DNA from: Tulasnella sp. 424
Taxonomy: Eukaryota > Basidiomycota > Agaricomycetes > Cantharellales > Tulasnellaceae
DNA length: 64,000 bases
NCBI GenBank assembly: GCA_019633425.1
Contig: WSUB01000047.1
Span: 124,001 to 188,000 of the forward strand
Reading direction: 5' to 3'
The position numbers and the translations under genes were made by a program. The stretch's first letter is position 1. Every line of letters begins with the position of its first letter. This document shows, one piece after another, positions 45,771 to 55,980 of the stretch. The notes below the pieces were generated by a model. That model saw only the letters and a list, made by a program, of their open reading frames with translations, did not search any database and was not told where the DNA came from.

Positions 45771-47276
45771 CTATTCAACCGATAGCTCACTATTCAAATC
45801 GGATTCCGAGTCGGTATCCGAATCTCCTTCAATTAAATTACCTTGCCCGAGCAAATCGATGATTCGTTGCCTCACGTCACCCTCCAACTCCGATTCTACG
45901 ATCCTCAGCTTTAGTACTTGCGGCAACAATGTTCCTTTCGCACTCCTTGTTCGCTCTTCTAGCATCCTCAAACAACCATTCCAATCGACCTCCAGTGCGA
46001 CAATCACCATCTCCTCCATCCCTTGTAAAAGAAACCTGTCCCCGTTGACTGCTTCCCCCTCCTCCAAGACCGCTGAGAGGACATTGAAAAGAATTTCTAG
46101 TTGATACTCATCCGATATGTAAACGTTGGTGGCGCGTGGCAGCTTTCGTAGAAACCCCCGCAGCTCTGTTTCCTCCTCAAACGGGAATCCATCCGAGAGC
46201 CACAGTGTAGCGGCCATTTCCACGTTCGTTGACGGGAGGAGCTGATCAACGACCCATGTAAGGAGTCGCGCGAATTCTTCGCATTTGAAAGTTAGAGAGA
46301 ATATGGCATGGGTATACTTCACGCCATCGTATGTTGTTCTAAGGATGAAATTGTCGTCGTCTGGGACTGGGAAAATCCAAACCCTGCGGCGGGGTCCTGA
46401 TTGGGTATTGGCTGGCAGAGTCGACAGGAAAAATGGGATGGTATGCTCCAGACTGCTCTCCCGACAATCGTAAACAATGTAAGAAAAGTTGGAACATGCT
46501 GGCGCAGAGACATGACGGAGCAGAAAGTCTGACAGTGACCCTGGGAGGTCTAGCTCGAGGGTTTTGAGGTGAGGTCGATGGAGGATGGGGAAAGTGTCTA
46601 GGTCGGTTTCCTCCGATGGCGAATATCGTTGACCGATCCGCAATGTCGTCAAAAGTGGGTTGTTTATGAGGATGTGGGCTAGGTCAAAAGTGGTGATAAT
46701 GTGCCGGTTGTCGTGGTTGATGGTGAGGGACGATAGCCCCGAGAATAGCCCACTGTTCCAGGGAAAGGCAACGCCCCTGCAGTAGAGGTACCGTAGCCGA
46801 GGCAGCGGTCCGCCAACAAAAGGGCTTTGAAGCGGGTTGGGGTAATTTCTAATTATTACCAACGACTCCAGAAGTGGAGCCTCCTGGGGCTGTAAATCCT
46901 TTGGGAGCAAATGGTGGGGGTAGCCTTGTACCTCCAAGAAGACCACTCTCCGCCACCTTTTAATATGTGGGTTGACCAGATCCATAAATGAGTGAATTTT
47001 TGAGTCTACGCCAGCGCATCTTATACAAAGAGGTGCGGCCTTGGATGACGAGAGAGCCTTCGTGGTGATTGAAAGGTTGTCGTATGAACCGAGGTACGTC
47101 CAGAGCCGGGGGGTATGCTCGATCACCAAATGCCAGCCTTTGGATACCATTGTCAAGGTAGAGAGCTTCACCAAAGGTGACTCTTGGCGACTGATTGTAT
47201 GTTGCCAGCGGACGGGTGGCGGTCGGATGACGAGCAGGATGATTTCGCATAGTAGATCATCGGAGAGGCGCTGCAT
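45771..47276 (-). CDS. F-box protein, tandem copy 4 (next to the mL59 gene)
   Basis: Single-exon, 501 residues. F-box LSDDLLCEIILLVIRPPP and LTMVSKGWHLVIEHTPRLW, followed by the leucine-rich region (LPRLRYLYCRGVAFPWNSG, LSSLTINH) and an acidic end. Intact frame. Divergent from the mL59 gene with a 396-bp spacer, which was probably the ancestral arrangement from which the array grew. Function as for the other copies: presumed SCF substrate receptor. Confidence 0.88.
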   Translation of the reverse strand: MQRLSDDLLCEIILLVIRPPPVRWQHTISRQESPLVKLSTLTMVSKGWHLVIEHTPRLWTYLGSYDNLSITTKALSSSKAAPLCIRCAGVDSKIHSFMDLVNPHIKRWRRVVFLEVQGYPHHLLPKDLQPQEAPLLESLVIIRNYPNPLQSPFVGGPLPRLRYLYCRGVAFPWNSGLFSGLSSLTINHDNRHIITTFDLAHILINNPLLTTLRIGQRYSPSEETDLDTFPILHRPHLKTLELDLPGSLSDFLLRHVSAPACSNFSYIVYDCRESSLEHTIPFFLSTLPANTQSGPRRRVWIFPVPDDDNFILRTTYDGVKYTHAIFSLTFKCEEFARLLTWVVDQLLPSTNVEMAATLWLSDGFPFEEETELRGFLRKLPRATNVYISDEYQLEILFNVLSAVLEEGEAVNGDRFLLQGMEEMVIVALEVDWNGCLRMLEERTRSAKGTLLPQVLKLRIVESELEGDVRQRIIDLLGQGNLIEGDSDTDSESDLNSELSVE

Positions 47277-47672
47277 CGCGAAGGACTGATAAAAGCCGCA
47301 CGAAAAGTATAGCGTGACCGACCGTCAGTTTTCTTCCTCAACAGGGAACGAGACCTTTAGCTTACTATGCACCCGAACGACTGGTCTTAGGCTTAGTCGT
47401 ATACCGATAACGACTTTGGAGGTAAGGCTGGGTGCGTTGTCCTCTGGTTCCGAGCAACGAGTAAACTACAGCCCTAAAAGGCCAAGTTTAATGGTGAATT
47501 AAAACTCTTTTTTAAGACTGTTACCTTACGAGCGGTGGCAGGGTGACTTGTGCGGTGGTGCAAGAAACGTAACACCGGTGGCCTGGGAAACGCCGTTTTT
47601 GTGGACCCTGAACTCCCTCGCGTCCCAAAAATCGACCTCCGCCAACAAACCCCATCTCGAAAACGCGGACCC
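47277..47672. promoter_or_regulatory. Bidirectional promoter region between F-box copy 4 and the mL59 gene
   Basis: Divergent spacer whose sequence is repeated upstream of F-box copies 1 to 3 (about 41340-41700, 43305-43700 and 45288-45690). It has a conserved block TTAGCTTACTATGTACCCGAACGACT-like centred near 47360, given here only as position. No TATA box is obvious on either side. Confidence 0.5.
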
Positions 47673-48369
47673 ATGTCAACTTCAACGTCCCTCGTTCGGC
47701 GTTTCCGCGCACGAGAACTCGGACACGTCCTCGCATCATCCTCTCCCAGCTCGACGACAGCAGCAACACCAAAACTACTCCAGAACCCGTTCCTGCCTCG
47801 TAAAAACCCCACCACGGGCAGATGGATCCCACCGGCCTACTCACTCCGACGTCAAGCCGACCTGGTAAAAGAAGCTAAACGGGATGGCTTGGTGCATTTG
47901 TTACCTCATGGCCCGAAGAGCCCCAAAGCGGGACAAGTCAGGGAGATCGTCGTCAAGAACGAACGCACTCTCAAAACATCTCCCGTGCTTCAGGCACTGC
48001 TCAACGCTCGAAAGGAAACCGGTGCACACTCCTCCGCGAAGGAGTTGGAGCAAGTCGACGCTGCTGGAGTCAAGTGGGTGGGCAAGGAACCGTATTCGAC
48101 GCACAAGCCGAGCTTCGGGTTGTACGGGAAGAGGAGAAAGATGTTCAAGGGACGGAAGTGGGAGAGACAAGTTCAGCTTCGAAAGGAGTATATGGAGAAG
48201 GTTGTCGACGGATTGGACAAGCAAAAGGCGAATATGCGTTGGGTGCGTTGTTTTTCTTCGTCGCTTTCTTTGATCGTATGTCTGCGCTTCTTGCTAATAT
48301 CAACTTTTTTGGCCACTCTAGGGACGTGCCCGGAAGAGCAAGAAGCCAAGGAGCAAGTACCCTATCTAA
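47673..48369 (+). CDS. MRPL25: Mitochondrial large ribosomal subunit protein mL59 (MRPL25 family)
   Basis: Two exons, 47673-48242 and 48322-48369, intron 48243-48321; 205 residues. The N-terminus is basic and Ser/Arg-rich (MSTSTSLVRRFRARELGHVL), fitting a mitochondrial targeting sequence. It then shows the mL59 pattern: NPFLPRKNPTTGRWIPPAYS, LRRQADLVKEAKRDGLVHLLP, SPVLQALLNARKE, and KPSFGLYGKRRKMFKGRKWER. The C-terminus is basic (GRARKSKKPRSKYPI), encoded by the short second exon. A structural component of the fungal mitoribosome large subunit. The start is ATG 47673; the frame is open upstream but the duplicated fragments in the F-box array support this start. Its first about 20 codons are the part copied into that array. 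Confidence 0.88.
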
Positions 48370-48506
48370 TCTGCACCGATCTATTATACATCTCCAACTT
48401 CTATCATACCCGTTTTCTGGTGCACCACTGGCTGACCTCGAGGCCTCGTTTACCGTGGATTGACGTCTAATTCCAGCGTCGTATCGAATCCGGCCCGAAC
48501 CATGAT

Positions 48507-49720
48507 TTAATCAATGTCCTCAGCCAAATTCTTATCCTCATCAGTCTGTTCTCTTCCCTCCTCCACATCAGCTGCGGGCTCTGGTTTCTCCCCTTCCTCG
48601 TATTCTGGGACTTCGAACTGAACGACGAAGAATGTTTGTCCCGGACCCTTTCCCTCTATAATTAAACGTCCAACCATTAGCACTCGCTTCTGTGACAACA
48701 TGCTTGCACGAGACCAAACCCACCTTCTCCCCGACGGCAACAAACGAACCGGACGGGTTGCTTATCCCAGTACTTCTTTAGGTCAAACGTGATTCCTCCA
48801 GGGATCGCTAGCACGAGTTCTGGAAATTGGAAGTAGCCGTAACAGAAATCCATGTGGAGAATGACCTGCGTTCGGAGTCAGTACGATGGCCGATTGCGAA
48901 GGAGAACTGAGAAGACCACTCACGTCGGGACCATAGGTCACAGCTTTCCTCCTAGACTCCTTCTCAAAGTACTTCTTCCTCTTCGAGGATGTTGTTAGAC
49001 CTGGTGGGGAAGGAGGGGTTGTGGTTCCACTGAGGAGAGGTCGAATATCTTCCGTAACGAAGGGCTCAAGCGGATTGAATGACGGAAGAGGTGAGTTCTT
49101 TGGGTGGCGCATGGATGTGATATGTGGCATGGTCGATATGGCCGGTGAGCTGAAGGTGAAGACATTAGGGCAACGGTAAGGCGAGGCGGTCTCGAGAACG
49201 TACAGAGCCCATGGTTGGGAACCAGTAAGGTCTTCTGTTAGGACTGGGTCAATGTAACTGTTTTTAGAATGGCAGGGCAGGGTAAGCGCCTGCTGAAAGT
49301 GGGAATACGGGCGAGGACGTACTGTGCAAATTGAAGAGCAGCGGCGGTGCCCCAGGGCAATTTCAATGGTCTATCAAATGTGTTTCCGAACATGACATCG
49401 TTTGCGGAAACAGGCTCCAAGAACCGGCCTAACAACCATATCAGGTCCCTGAGCGGCAAAAGCCAGAAAAGGCAAGTACCTTGGATTTGTATGCTCCACG
49501 TAACACCGTCCTTCCTCCTGTCTTCCCGCTGAAAGTACTTGCTGGGCACTACCTCACCAGCGTCATCGACGAACCCCTTGATATTTCCAACAATGCGCCC
49601 TTCAAAGTACGGAGTTTTGAGCGAGAAGGCTGTAGAAGAGTCGGTCGAGTCGGTGTTGAGGGGGAGTGGAGAGAGTGAATCGTATGAAGGGCCCGCAAGA
49701 ACACGAAATCGAGGCGGCAT
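48507..49720 (-). CDS. DUF1769 family protein
   Basis: Six minus-strand exons: 49480-49720, 49323-49428, 49204-49257, 48924-49149, 48724-48865 and 48507-48655; 305 residues, phases consistent. Conserved blocks of fungal DUF1769: TPYFEGRIVGNIKGFVDD, VTWSIQIQ, GRFLEPVSANDVMFGNTFDR, LPWGTAAALQFAHYIDPVL, SQPWALSPAISTMPHI, and VILHMDFCYGYFQFPELVL, then PGGITFDLKKYWDKQPVRFV. It ends in an acidic tail (EEGREQTDEDKNLAEDID). Function unknown; soluble, no signal peptide. Convergent with the mL59 gene, only 137 bp between the two stop codons. Confidence 0.85.
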
Positions 49721-51267
49721 TCCTGGTTACAATATTAGATGGATTGTTACTCTTGCAGATGGTGGTGGTGGTTGTAGGTGTTCAGAGCGTATTGTTGGAG
49801 TTGGTGGCGTTTTCTTTAGAAGCTTGACGACGCGGACTTAGGACAACCGAGAGCGCAGAAATGCCTCGAAACAAAGGCGAGAAAAAAGAAACCAGTATCC
49901 ACCCGGACTACGCCCGCAGCGGCGAGGATCAGAAAACCCCTCAGAAGATTGCTACGATTAGAAACAGTACACGCTCCTCGATCATCGCTTCTGCACAGCC
50001 TCAAAGAACTTCCGAATAGCCGGGGGGACGCGCCCCAGCGAAAATAACGCCACGTGACCAGAGTCTCGCCTAAAGCCGCTTCAACCGCGGGAAATGTCTC
50101 CAACCTCTCACGAACCTTCATTCTGACAAGATCCTCAAGGTTTGTCTTCGCGTATCTATCCATATCTACTTATCTCTCTCTCTCCGGGAGGCAAAGCGTC
50201 ATGGCTCGGCAATCGGAATGTAGATACGCCGCGGACCCTGCCCTGCCATCTCTACGATCCCGCCGGAAAGCATCGGCAGAAAGCCCTGAAGAGGCCGTTC
50301 TGCTCTGAACAAAAGGAAAGCAATATGACGACCTCAACCAATTTACCCCTGCTTAGCATGCCATCACCATGGCTTCATCCCTCTGCTCTTTCACACACAG
50401 CCACGCCCATCCAAACTTCGAACTTGCTGGGGCTGCTTGGAACGTTTACACCCCAACCCCCCCCCCCCCCCCAAGAAAAGCTGAACACCCTCATCGTGAC
50501 TTCATACCGCTTCCAGACAAAGTTGACAAAAATCCTTGCCTCCCTCGAGGTAGCTGTGCTCAGGATTTGATACCGCGGCTTTGCGACGGGCATAACAAGG
50601 CCGGGCAACGGGAAACCCAAAACAACACTATCTCTACTGCCATCTCTTCATTGTTGGAGGCCCTATAGCTACATAGGCTGTGAGCAAAACCATCAAGCCT
50701 CAGAAGCAACGGACGTGCCCCGTTTCCCCGAATATCTTGACCTCACCCATATGGTGGGGGGGGGAAGCGGTCTCGGACATCTCAAGAGCTTACGCCGGTT
50801 GTTCGTTCACTCCCGGTCATCCAGGGCGTGGTCTTACGCAACAAATTCGAATGAAAAATCCTAAGCAGAAGGCACTGTTCTCTCTGTTCTACTCTCCACC
50901 CCCCGTCCCCCAAGATTAGCATCACTGGTAGTTCCAGTCTGTTTTGGACATTTTCTAAGCCTCGGCATTAGGAGCTATCATATCACAGCCGCCGTGGGTA
51001 AACGTGCGGGGGAGGGTAGTGCATTTCCCTTTATGGTACCTCCGTCCTTCTAAACTTGAGCGAACCAAAACACATGCTCCTCGGGTCATGTGTACGTGCA
51101 AGTTACGCCCCAAGAGTCATTGACCTCCTTTTCCCCGACCCTTATAACTCCCTCTGCTCTCTTTGGATATTGCCGTACCACCCAAGTTGAGCGACACTAG
51201 GTCCCCTCCCTCACGACCGCCCCTCACACCCTCCCGAGCAACCCGTTTTCGCCCACACATAAACTTT
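49721..51267. other. Intergenic, no gene recognised
   Basis: Upstream of the DUF1769 and first zinc-finger genes. A short frame at 49861 (MPRNKGEKKETSIHPDYARS, about 52 codons) has a reasonable start context but no homologue I recognise. A run of about 17 C at 50456-50472 lies in low-complexity sequence. A TATAACT stretch at about 51142 sits about 175 nt before the conserved leader palindrome. Confidence 0.4.
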
Positions 51268-51375
51268 GCTTGGATAGCTCATAAGAATATTTTGGTACCA
51301 CACTTTTAGTAGGACCATCAATCCATTGATGGTGTTGCTGAAGGTTTGAGACGGAAGATATTCATATCGGTTGTC
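51268..51375 (+). promoter_or_regulatory. Conserved leader element of zinc-finger gene 1: palindrome plus six-codon uORF
   Basis: About 108 bp nearly identical to 55809-55916 and 59564-59675. It contains AAGAATATTTTGGTACCAC, the perfect inverted repeat CCATCAAT-CC-ATTGATGG at 51315-51332, and an upstream ORF ATG..TGA at 51329-51349 reading MVLLKV. The uORF start lies in the right arm. It precedes the main ATG (51476) by about 130 nt. Confidence 0.75.
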
Positions 51376-51475
51376 TATTCGCGGCAGCCTCGATTGCAAT
51401 TTTCTCTTCCCCAGTACAACCTCGACAGCCTCAACAATGTCTTCCAGTCGTGGAAGCAATCCTACCAACTGCATC

Positions 51476-52647
51476 ATGGACTCCCATAACGATTCAGACC
51501 GGTGCGATCCTTCGTGGGGCGAATGCCCTTCAAACGGCAATCCACACAATACGTCCAACGCTCCCAACCCAGCCCCTCGCGTCGGATCGACGTTCAGCAC
51601 CTCCTTCAACCACGACTACAGCAGTTTTCCAGGTCTAGACAATCCCTCACCCCCGCTGTCGCACTTCGGGACTCATCCTCCAGCCCCTCAATGGACCGGT
51701 ACAAACCGCCCCCTTTTTGACTCTGAGGCTATCGCCAGCCTCCTTGCTCTTTGCCCAAGAGAGTCCTCATCGTCTCAAGAGCCTACCACCTTGACTCCCA
51801 GCCAACCTTCTCCGAACCAACCATCGGGGACGACGCTCGGGTCCCTCTCAACGACGCCTCATATATATTATGTCCCCTTCCAAGACCACTCAACGTCACC
51901 ACCATTCCCTTACACCATACAAAGCAACGTATCCCCGCTGTATCCTGGTAAGCCGGATCAGTTGTTTTATCGGGCCTCTTTCGGCCAGCTTACTCCCTTC
52001 ATACACCCTTAGCATACTCCGAGGACCCTCGTAGGCCTAGGTTTGGCTCGTATAGTGGACCCACTCAATATTCCTCTCACTACTTACGACCCCCTCCTAA
52101 CCCCTACGCGCCATTCAACGTCGGTCACAACCACCCCTCCCGCACCGAGACTCAAGACGGGCGCCCAAGGTTCGCGTCCCTCCCTGTCGGTCCAAGTCAA
52201 CATGTCCCTCAGTTCAACTTGGATTACCAAGGGCATCAGTCGTCGATCAATCACCTGACCGTCCAGCCGTTCTCGGTTCCCCGGACAGCGTCCCTCTCTG
52301 AAGGCTCATCGTCCTCGTCATCACGCTCAACTCTTTCGCCGGCAACGTCAACGGCTTCTCTCGCCAATCCCCCGTCCCCGTCCTCGACCACCGTGCAAGG
52401 TCAAACGTTTACATGGCGCCTCAACCCTGAAGACCCAGGATTTACCTGCGATTGCAAACACGTGCACGAGGTAATAAAGAAAAAACGCCATATGGAGTCT
52501 TGCCCCAGGAATCCTCACAAGCCCACCATCGGATGCCCTTATTGTCCGGAAATCTACACCGGTGGCAGTCGCAGGTCAACCTTGAGCGGGCACATAAGAA
52601 GAGCTCACAAGGACAAGGCGCATTTGCTGAAAAAACGCAAGAATTGA
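51476..52647 (+). CDS. C2H2 zinc-finger protein, copy 1
   Basis: Two exons, 51476-51947 and 52013-52647, intron 51948-52012; 368 residues. Start at MDSHNDSD, aligned with the starts of copies 2 and 3; an in-frame ATG at 51437 would add 13 residues. The first 280 residues are disordered and rich in S, P, T and N. The conserved C-terminal about 85 residues have TFTWRLNPEDPGFTCDCKH, a first Cys/His cluster (CDC .. RHMESC), then a C2H2 finger CPYC-x15-H-x4-H ending in RAHKDKAHLLKKRKN. The basic end could be a nuclear signal. Probably a DNA-binding regulator; targets unknown. Copies 2 and 3 each have one more 5' intron, and copy 2 has exactly the same protein length. Confidence 0.8.
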
Positions 52648-53269
52648 TGGAGATGTGTTTATGCGATCCGTTTCTCTTATGTACGGGTTTCGGTTTTTTT
52701 TTCTTCTGGGCTATGACCCTATCTCTCTTTCGGACTACCAGTTCTTTCTATCTATTGTTGTATTTGTGGTCTTGCGATATTGTCCTTCGAGCCTCTTTCT
52801 CAGCTTTGTTCTCTTGTCGATTTCGTGGCGAGTTTCAGTCACGTTGGTAGTTCGATATTTGGCTATATTCGGTCGATCCTGTCAGCGATCAATCCAAGCC
52901 GATTGTTTATTTTCCTCTTATGTTTGTTTCTCTCTCAACTCGTCCTGTTTTCTGATGTTTCTCTGTAACGTCTCCATTCCGTTGGTCTAATTCTCCATCT
53001 GTTTGGACTCGTTCTTCCCTCTTATATCGTAGACCCTCGCATGTACGGGATACCTTAGTCGATTGCCGCATCGCTGAGGCATGCCCCCTTTCTTTTCCTT
53101 TCTTCTCGCATCCGTCCTTACCCGCTCCCTGTATCGTAGTATTCTCTTCCGACAGGTGCTTATCTAATACACACCGGTCGATTGCTGCATCACTGAGTAT
53201 TCTCTTCTGACAGATCCTATGCCGACTACAACATCCCCCAAGAGTGATGTACAGTCATCAATTACAGCT
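52648..53269. other. 3' flank of zinc-finger copy 1
   Basis: T-rich sequence with no gene. 52648-52890 is repeated after the partial copy (53527-53730). Short internal repeats occur at 53060 and 53180 (GTCGATTGC.GCATC.CTGAG, then TATTCTCTTC.GACAG). Confidence 0.5.
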
Positions 53270-53526
53270 CAGTCGTCAGAGCATTGTTTATATGGCGCCT
53301 CAACTTTGAGGACCCAGGATGGACGTGCGACTGCGAACACGAGGTAAAGAAGAAACGACGCCATTTGGAGTTTTGCCCCAGGAATCCTAACAATTGCAAG
53401 CGCCCCGTTAAATGCCCTTATTGTTCGCAAACATACACCGGTGGCAGTCGCAACTCAGCCTTGAGGAAGCATGTAGAAAGAGTCCACAAGGACAAGTCGC
53501 ATTTACTGAAAAAACGCAATAATTGA
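53270..53526 (+). pseudogene. Solo C-terminal zinc-finger fragment
   Basis: Encodes only the end of the zinc-finger family: FIWRLNFEDPGWTCDCEH, RRHLEFCPRNP, then CPYCSQTYTGGSRNSALRKH and VERVHKDKSHLLKKRNN plus a stop. There is no ATG in frame ahead of it and none of the disordered N-terminal region. The following 200 bp match the 3' flank of copy 1, so this is a short 3' duplication of about 460 bp rather than a complete gene. The Cys and His residues of both clusters are kept. Confidence 0.8.
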
Positions 53527-55313
53527 CGGGGATGTGTTCGTGCGAAAGTTTCTCTTATCGGGGGTTTTTCCTTTCTGGTTGCGATCCTATCTCTCTTTCA
53601 GACCGCCAGCTCCTTCGATCTATTTCGTATTCGTAGTCTTACGGTATCATCTTTTGAGTGTCTCGGCTTTGTTCTCTTGTCGCTTCGCTTCAGCCACGTT
53701 GGTAGGTTAATATCTACATTTGGTTGATCCGATGTCAACCATGCTGCGCTCCACCACCCAACGCTTTTTTCAGAGAGATTGTTCACCGCTCCCCCGTTTC
53801 TAACCTGATAACCTAGAAGGTGGGCAGAGGTATTACGTAGGATATTGAGAGCACACTTGCAATATTTCTAGTTCATGCGCCGACGGGGTTGAGTTGTATG
53901 GGCTAAGGAAGGGCGGGAGGTCTGAGAATCACCCAATGCTTGCCGCAAGGGCCGCAAGAGTGTCACAAAACGTCACAGAAAATTACGTCAGGCTACACAT
54001 CGGCAGTTTTCCCTGCTGGACTCTGACGAGTTTTCCAAAGACGATCAACCAAAATAATATAGCTCGAGCACGAGTCTCGAGATCTTCTTGCGAGTCCTGT
54101 TGCTTCGGTGGTGTGTGAGGCATGGATCCGCGGTCGCTGATTCCACCACAGAAGGCAAGTCATTTGTGTCACGCAATTTGTCGCTTGTTGTCACCACGGA
54201 ACCCCGCCCACTCGAAGGCGCAACCTTCCCCCACCCCCCCGAATGCAGCAGGAAAACTGATACCGTCTCTTTACGATACCTCCTGTCCCTTAAAATCACT
54301 CGCCATCAAACGCACTGGAATGGTATGAGGTGAGCACTTACACTGACTTTTTCACGCGACTTGAGGCCCCCAGCCCGGTATTCTAGCCGCTCACAGCTCA
54401 ACAGAGGTATTTCCGTCAAACTACTTTTATCAGAACTACGTAAATATAATGTAATTTATTCTCTAAGTACGGGCTTATCGGTCGTGATTTGATGGAGATA
54501 TCGGGGGGGAAACGGATTGGGTGGTGGAAAGCAGATCGTGGTAAGCATGCGCCTCGGAGCGATGTACAGCCCCAATTACCACTGAGTCATCACAGCTGTG
54601 ATGACATCGAGAAATTACGCGGTTTTCCAGAAATTATGACGATGGGTCTTCTTCGTTTGTCGATCATGCGTTCGAATGTCTCAAGCTGGCGATACCTTAT
54701 CCAGAAGTCCACAGCCAATTAGGACTTAAGACGCACGGAGGGAGACAATTAGATACCCAAGGGTGCGGATGGAGGGCCAGGGAACCGGAAACGTTCTTGC
54801 CTGACCGCTCTCCTTTCTCAAGTAGACCGCAGCAGGGGAGAGCCCTCCCTCCAAATTTAAACCCAGATATACATCCGTGGCTTGGTTCTTCAAGCTTTGA
54901 GATCTCCCCCACTTTTTGAAATCGCGATCTTCCGGGCAGCAAAGTCCCATGATCTTCTCGTAACCAGTCCCCGTCGTGCAGGCAGATCCCGCCAAAAAAA
55001 ATCGTGCGAAGATTTCGAGGATTTCAAGCAGCAATATACCTAGTTTCATTTGTAGCAACCTCAGTAACGTAGCAAAAATGGGTTTCTCCTCATCGTAATT
55101 TTCACCACTAGCCAGGCCAGACCTCCTGGCCCTTTCGAGGACGATCTTATGAAAGAAAATCACGGTGACCAAACTAGGCAGGGGCGTTAGGACCTTCTAT
55201 TTGGGGCACAGAGACCCTTGGAAGGTGCATGCTGTTTGGATCGGAGATCAAGGGTCCAGGGTGTATGGCGGGGTCTGTAACGGAAGCAAAGAAGCCCATA
55301 AGTAGCACTGCGA
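53527..55313. other. Intergenic with relics of the zinc-finger/F-box unit
   Basis: 53527-53730 is a copy of the zinc-finger 3' flank. Around 54560-54630 a stretch (GAGTCATCACAGCTGTGATG.CATCGAGAAATTACGCG) resembles the upstream flank of the F-box genes at 57500 and 61340, so an older decayed unit may lie here. A 148-codon minus frame at 54726-55172 has no domain I recognise. No other gene supported. Confidence 0.4.
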
Positions 55314-55808
55314 CACACGTGAAGGGATTGAGCATGCTCTCTTGGGTGCACTGCAAGAGTTGAAATTCGGTGATCATGCGGGCGTTGCCACGGAACAAAG
55401 CGGGGCAAATCTTTGCAGAGCAAACTGTTGTTTCCGGTCTACTTCCACCTCACGATCCTTTGATGGGTCGAGCTTCTTCTGGATCTTTGTAATACCCACG
55501 CGGACTAGCCGATCCGCGCCCGTTCACTGATGGCCAAGATCGTGGGGGAGGACGCCGTATTTCCATTTATGGCAGGTCGGTGTCCCAACCTGGCACATTG
55601 CTCATTACGCACATGTATACGCCGAATTTTGCGTCAAAGAGCCATCGCCCCCTTCTATTGAGCCTATTTAATCCGTTTAGCATTTTTGCAACTGGCTGCT
55701 CATCAAACCACCCAACTTCGGCTGCATCAGGTCCCTCGCATCGTCACCATTCTTATTCCTCCCTACCACTTTTACCAAAGAGCTTTCACCCTTCAGACCA
55801 CATTTAAT

Positions 55809-55916
55809 CGGATAGCTCATAAGAATATTTTGGTACCACCCCTTTGGTATTATCATCAATATATTGATGGTGTTGCTGAAGGTTTGAGACCGCAAAATAT
55901 TCATATCGGTTGTCCG
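55809..55916 (+). promoter_or_regulatory. Conserved leader element of zinc-finger gene 2: palindrome plus six-codon uORF
   Basis: Same element as at 51268 and 59564. Inverted repeat CATCAAT-AT-ATTGATG at 55854-55869; uORF at 55867-55887, MVLLKV, identical base for base to the other copies. A TATTTAA box at about 55665 is 190 nt upstream. Main ATG at 55981. Confidence 0.75.
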
Positions 55917-55980
55917 CTGCGGCGGGCGACATAGTTTACTCAACAGCTACAACTTCAAAGGCCTCGACAATCCATTAGCC

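Larger units (their letters stand above)
39828..47700. repeat. Tandem array of four F-box units, each about 2.0 kb
   Basis: Unit borders at about 39828, 41765, 43770, 45745 and 47700. Each unit holds one minus-strand F-box gene, its upstream region, and (on the plus strand) the first about 70 coding bases of the mL59 gene ending at a cagcatagcatag junction. In the last unit the mL59 gene is complete. Similarity extends through coding and non-coding parts. Confidence 0.9.

Noticed and set aside
49861..50020. Short frame starting MPRNKGEKKETSIHPDY
   Set aside because: Reasonable start context, but only about 52 codons and no homologue I recognise.
50456..50472. Poly-C run
   Set aside because: Simple homopolymer in non-coding DNA; no structure around it.
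51211..51609. Minus-strand peptide QTFSNTIN..WYQNILMSYP conserved opposite all three leader elements
   Set aside because: The conservation is at nucleotide level on both strands, the flanks are not conserved as protein, and the plus-strand palindrome and uORF explain it better.
54726..55172. 148-codon minus-strand open frame
   Set aside because: No family recognised, and the overlapping frames are equally open; kept only as an intergenic note.
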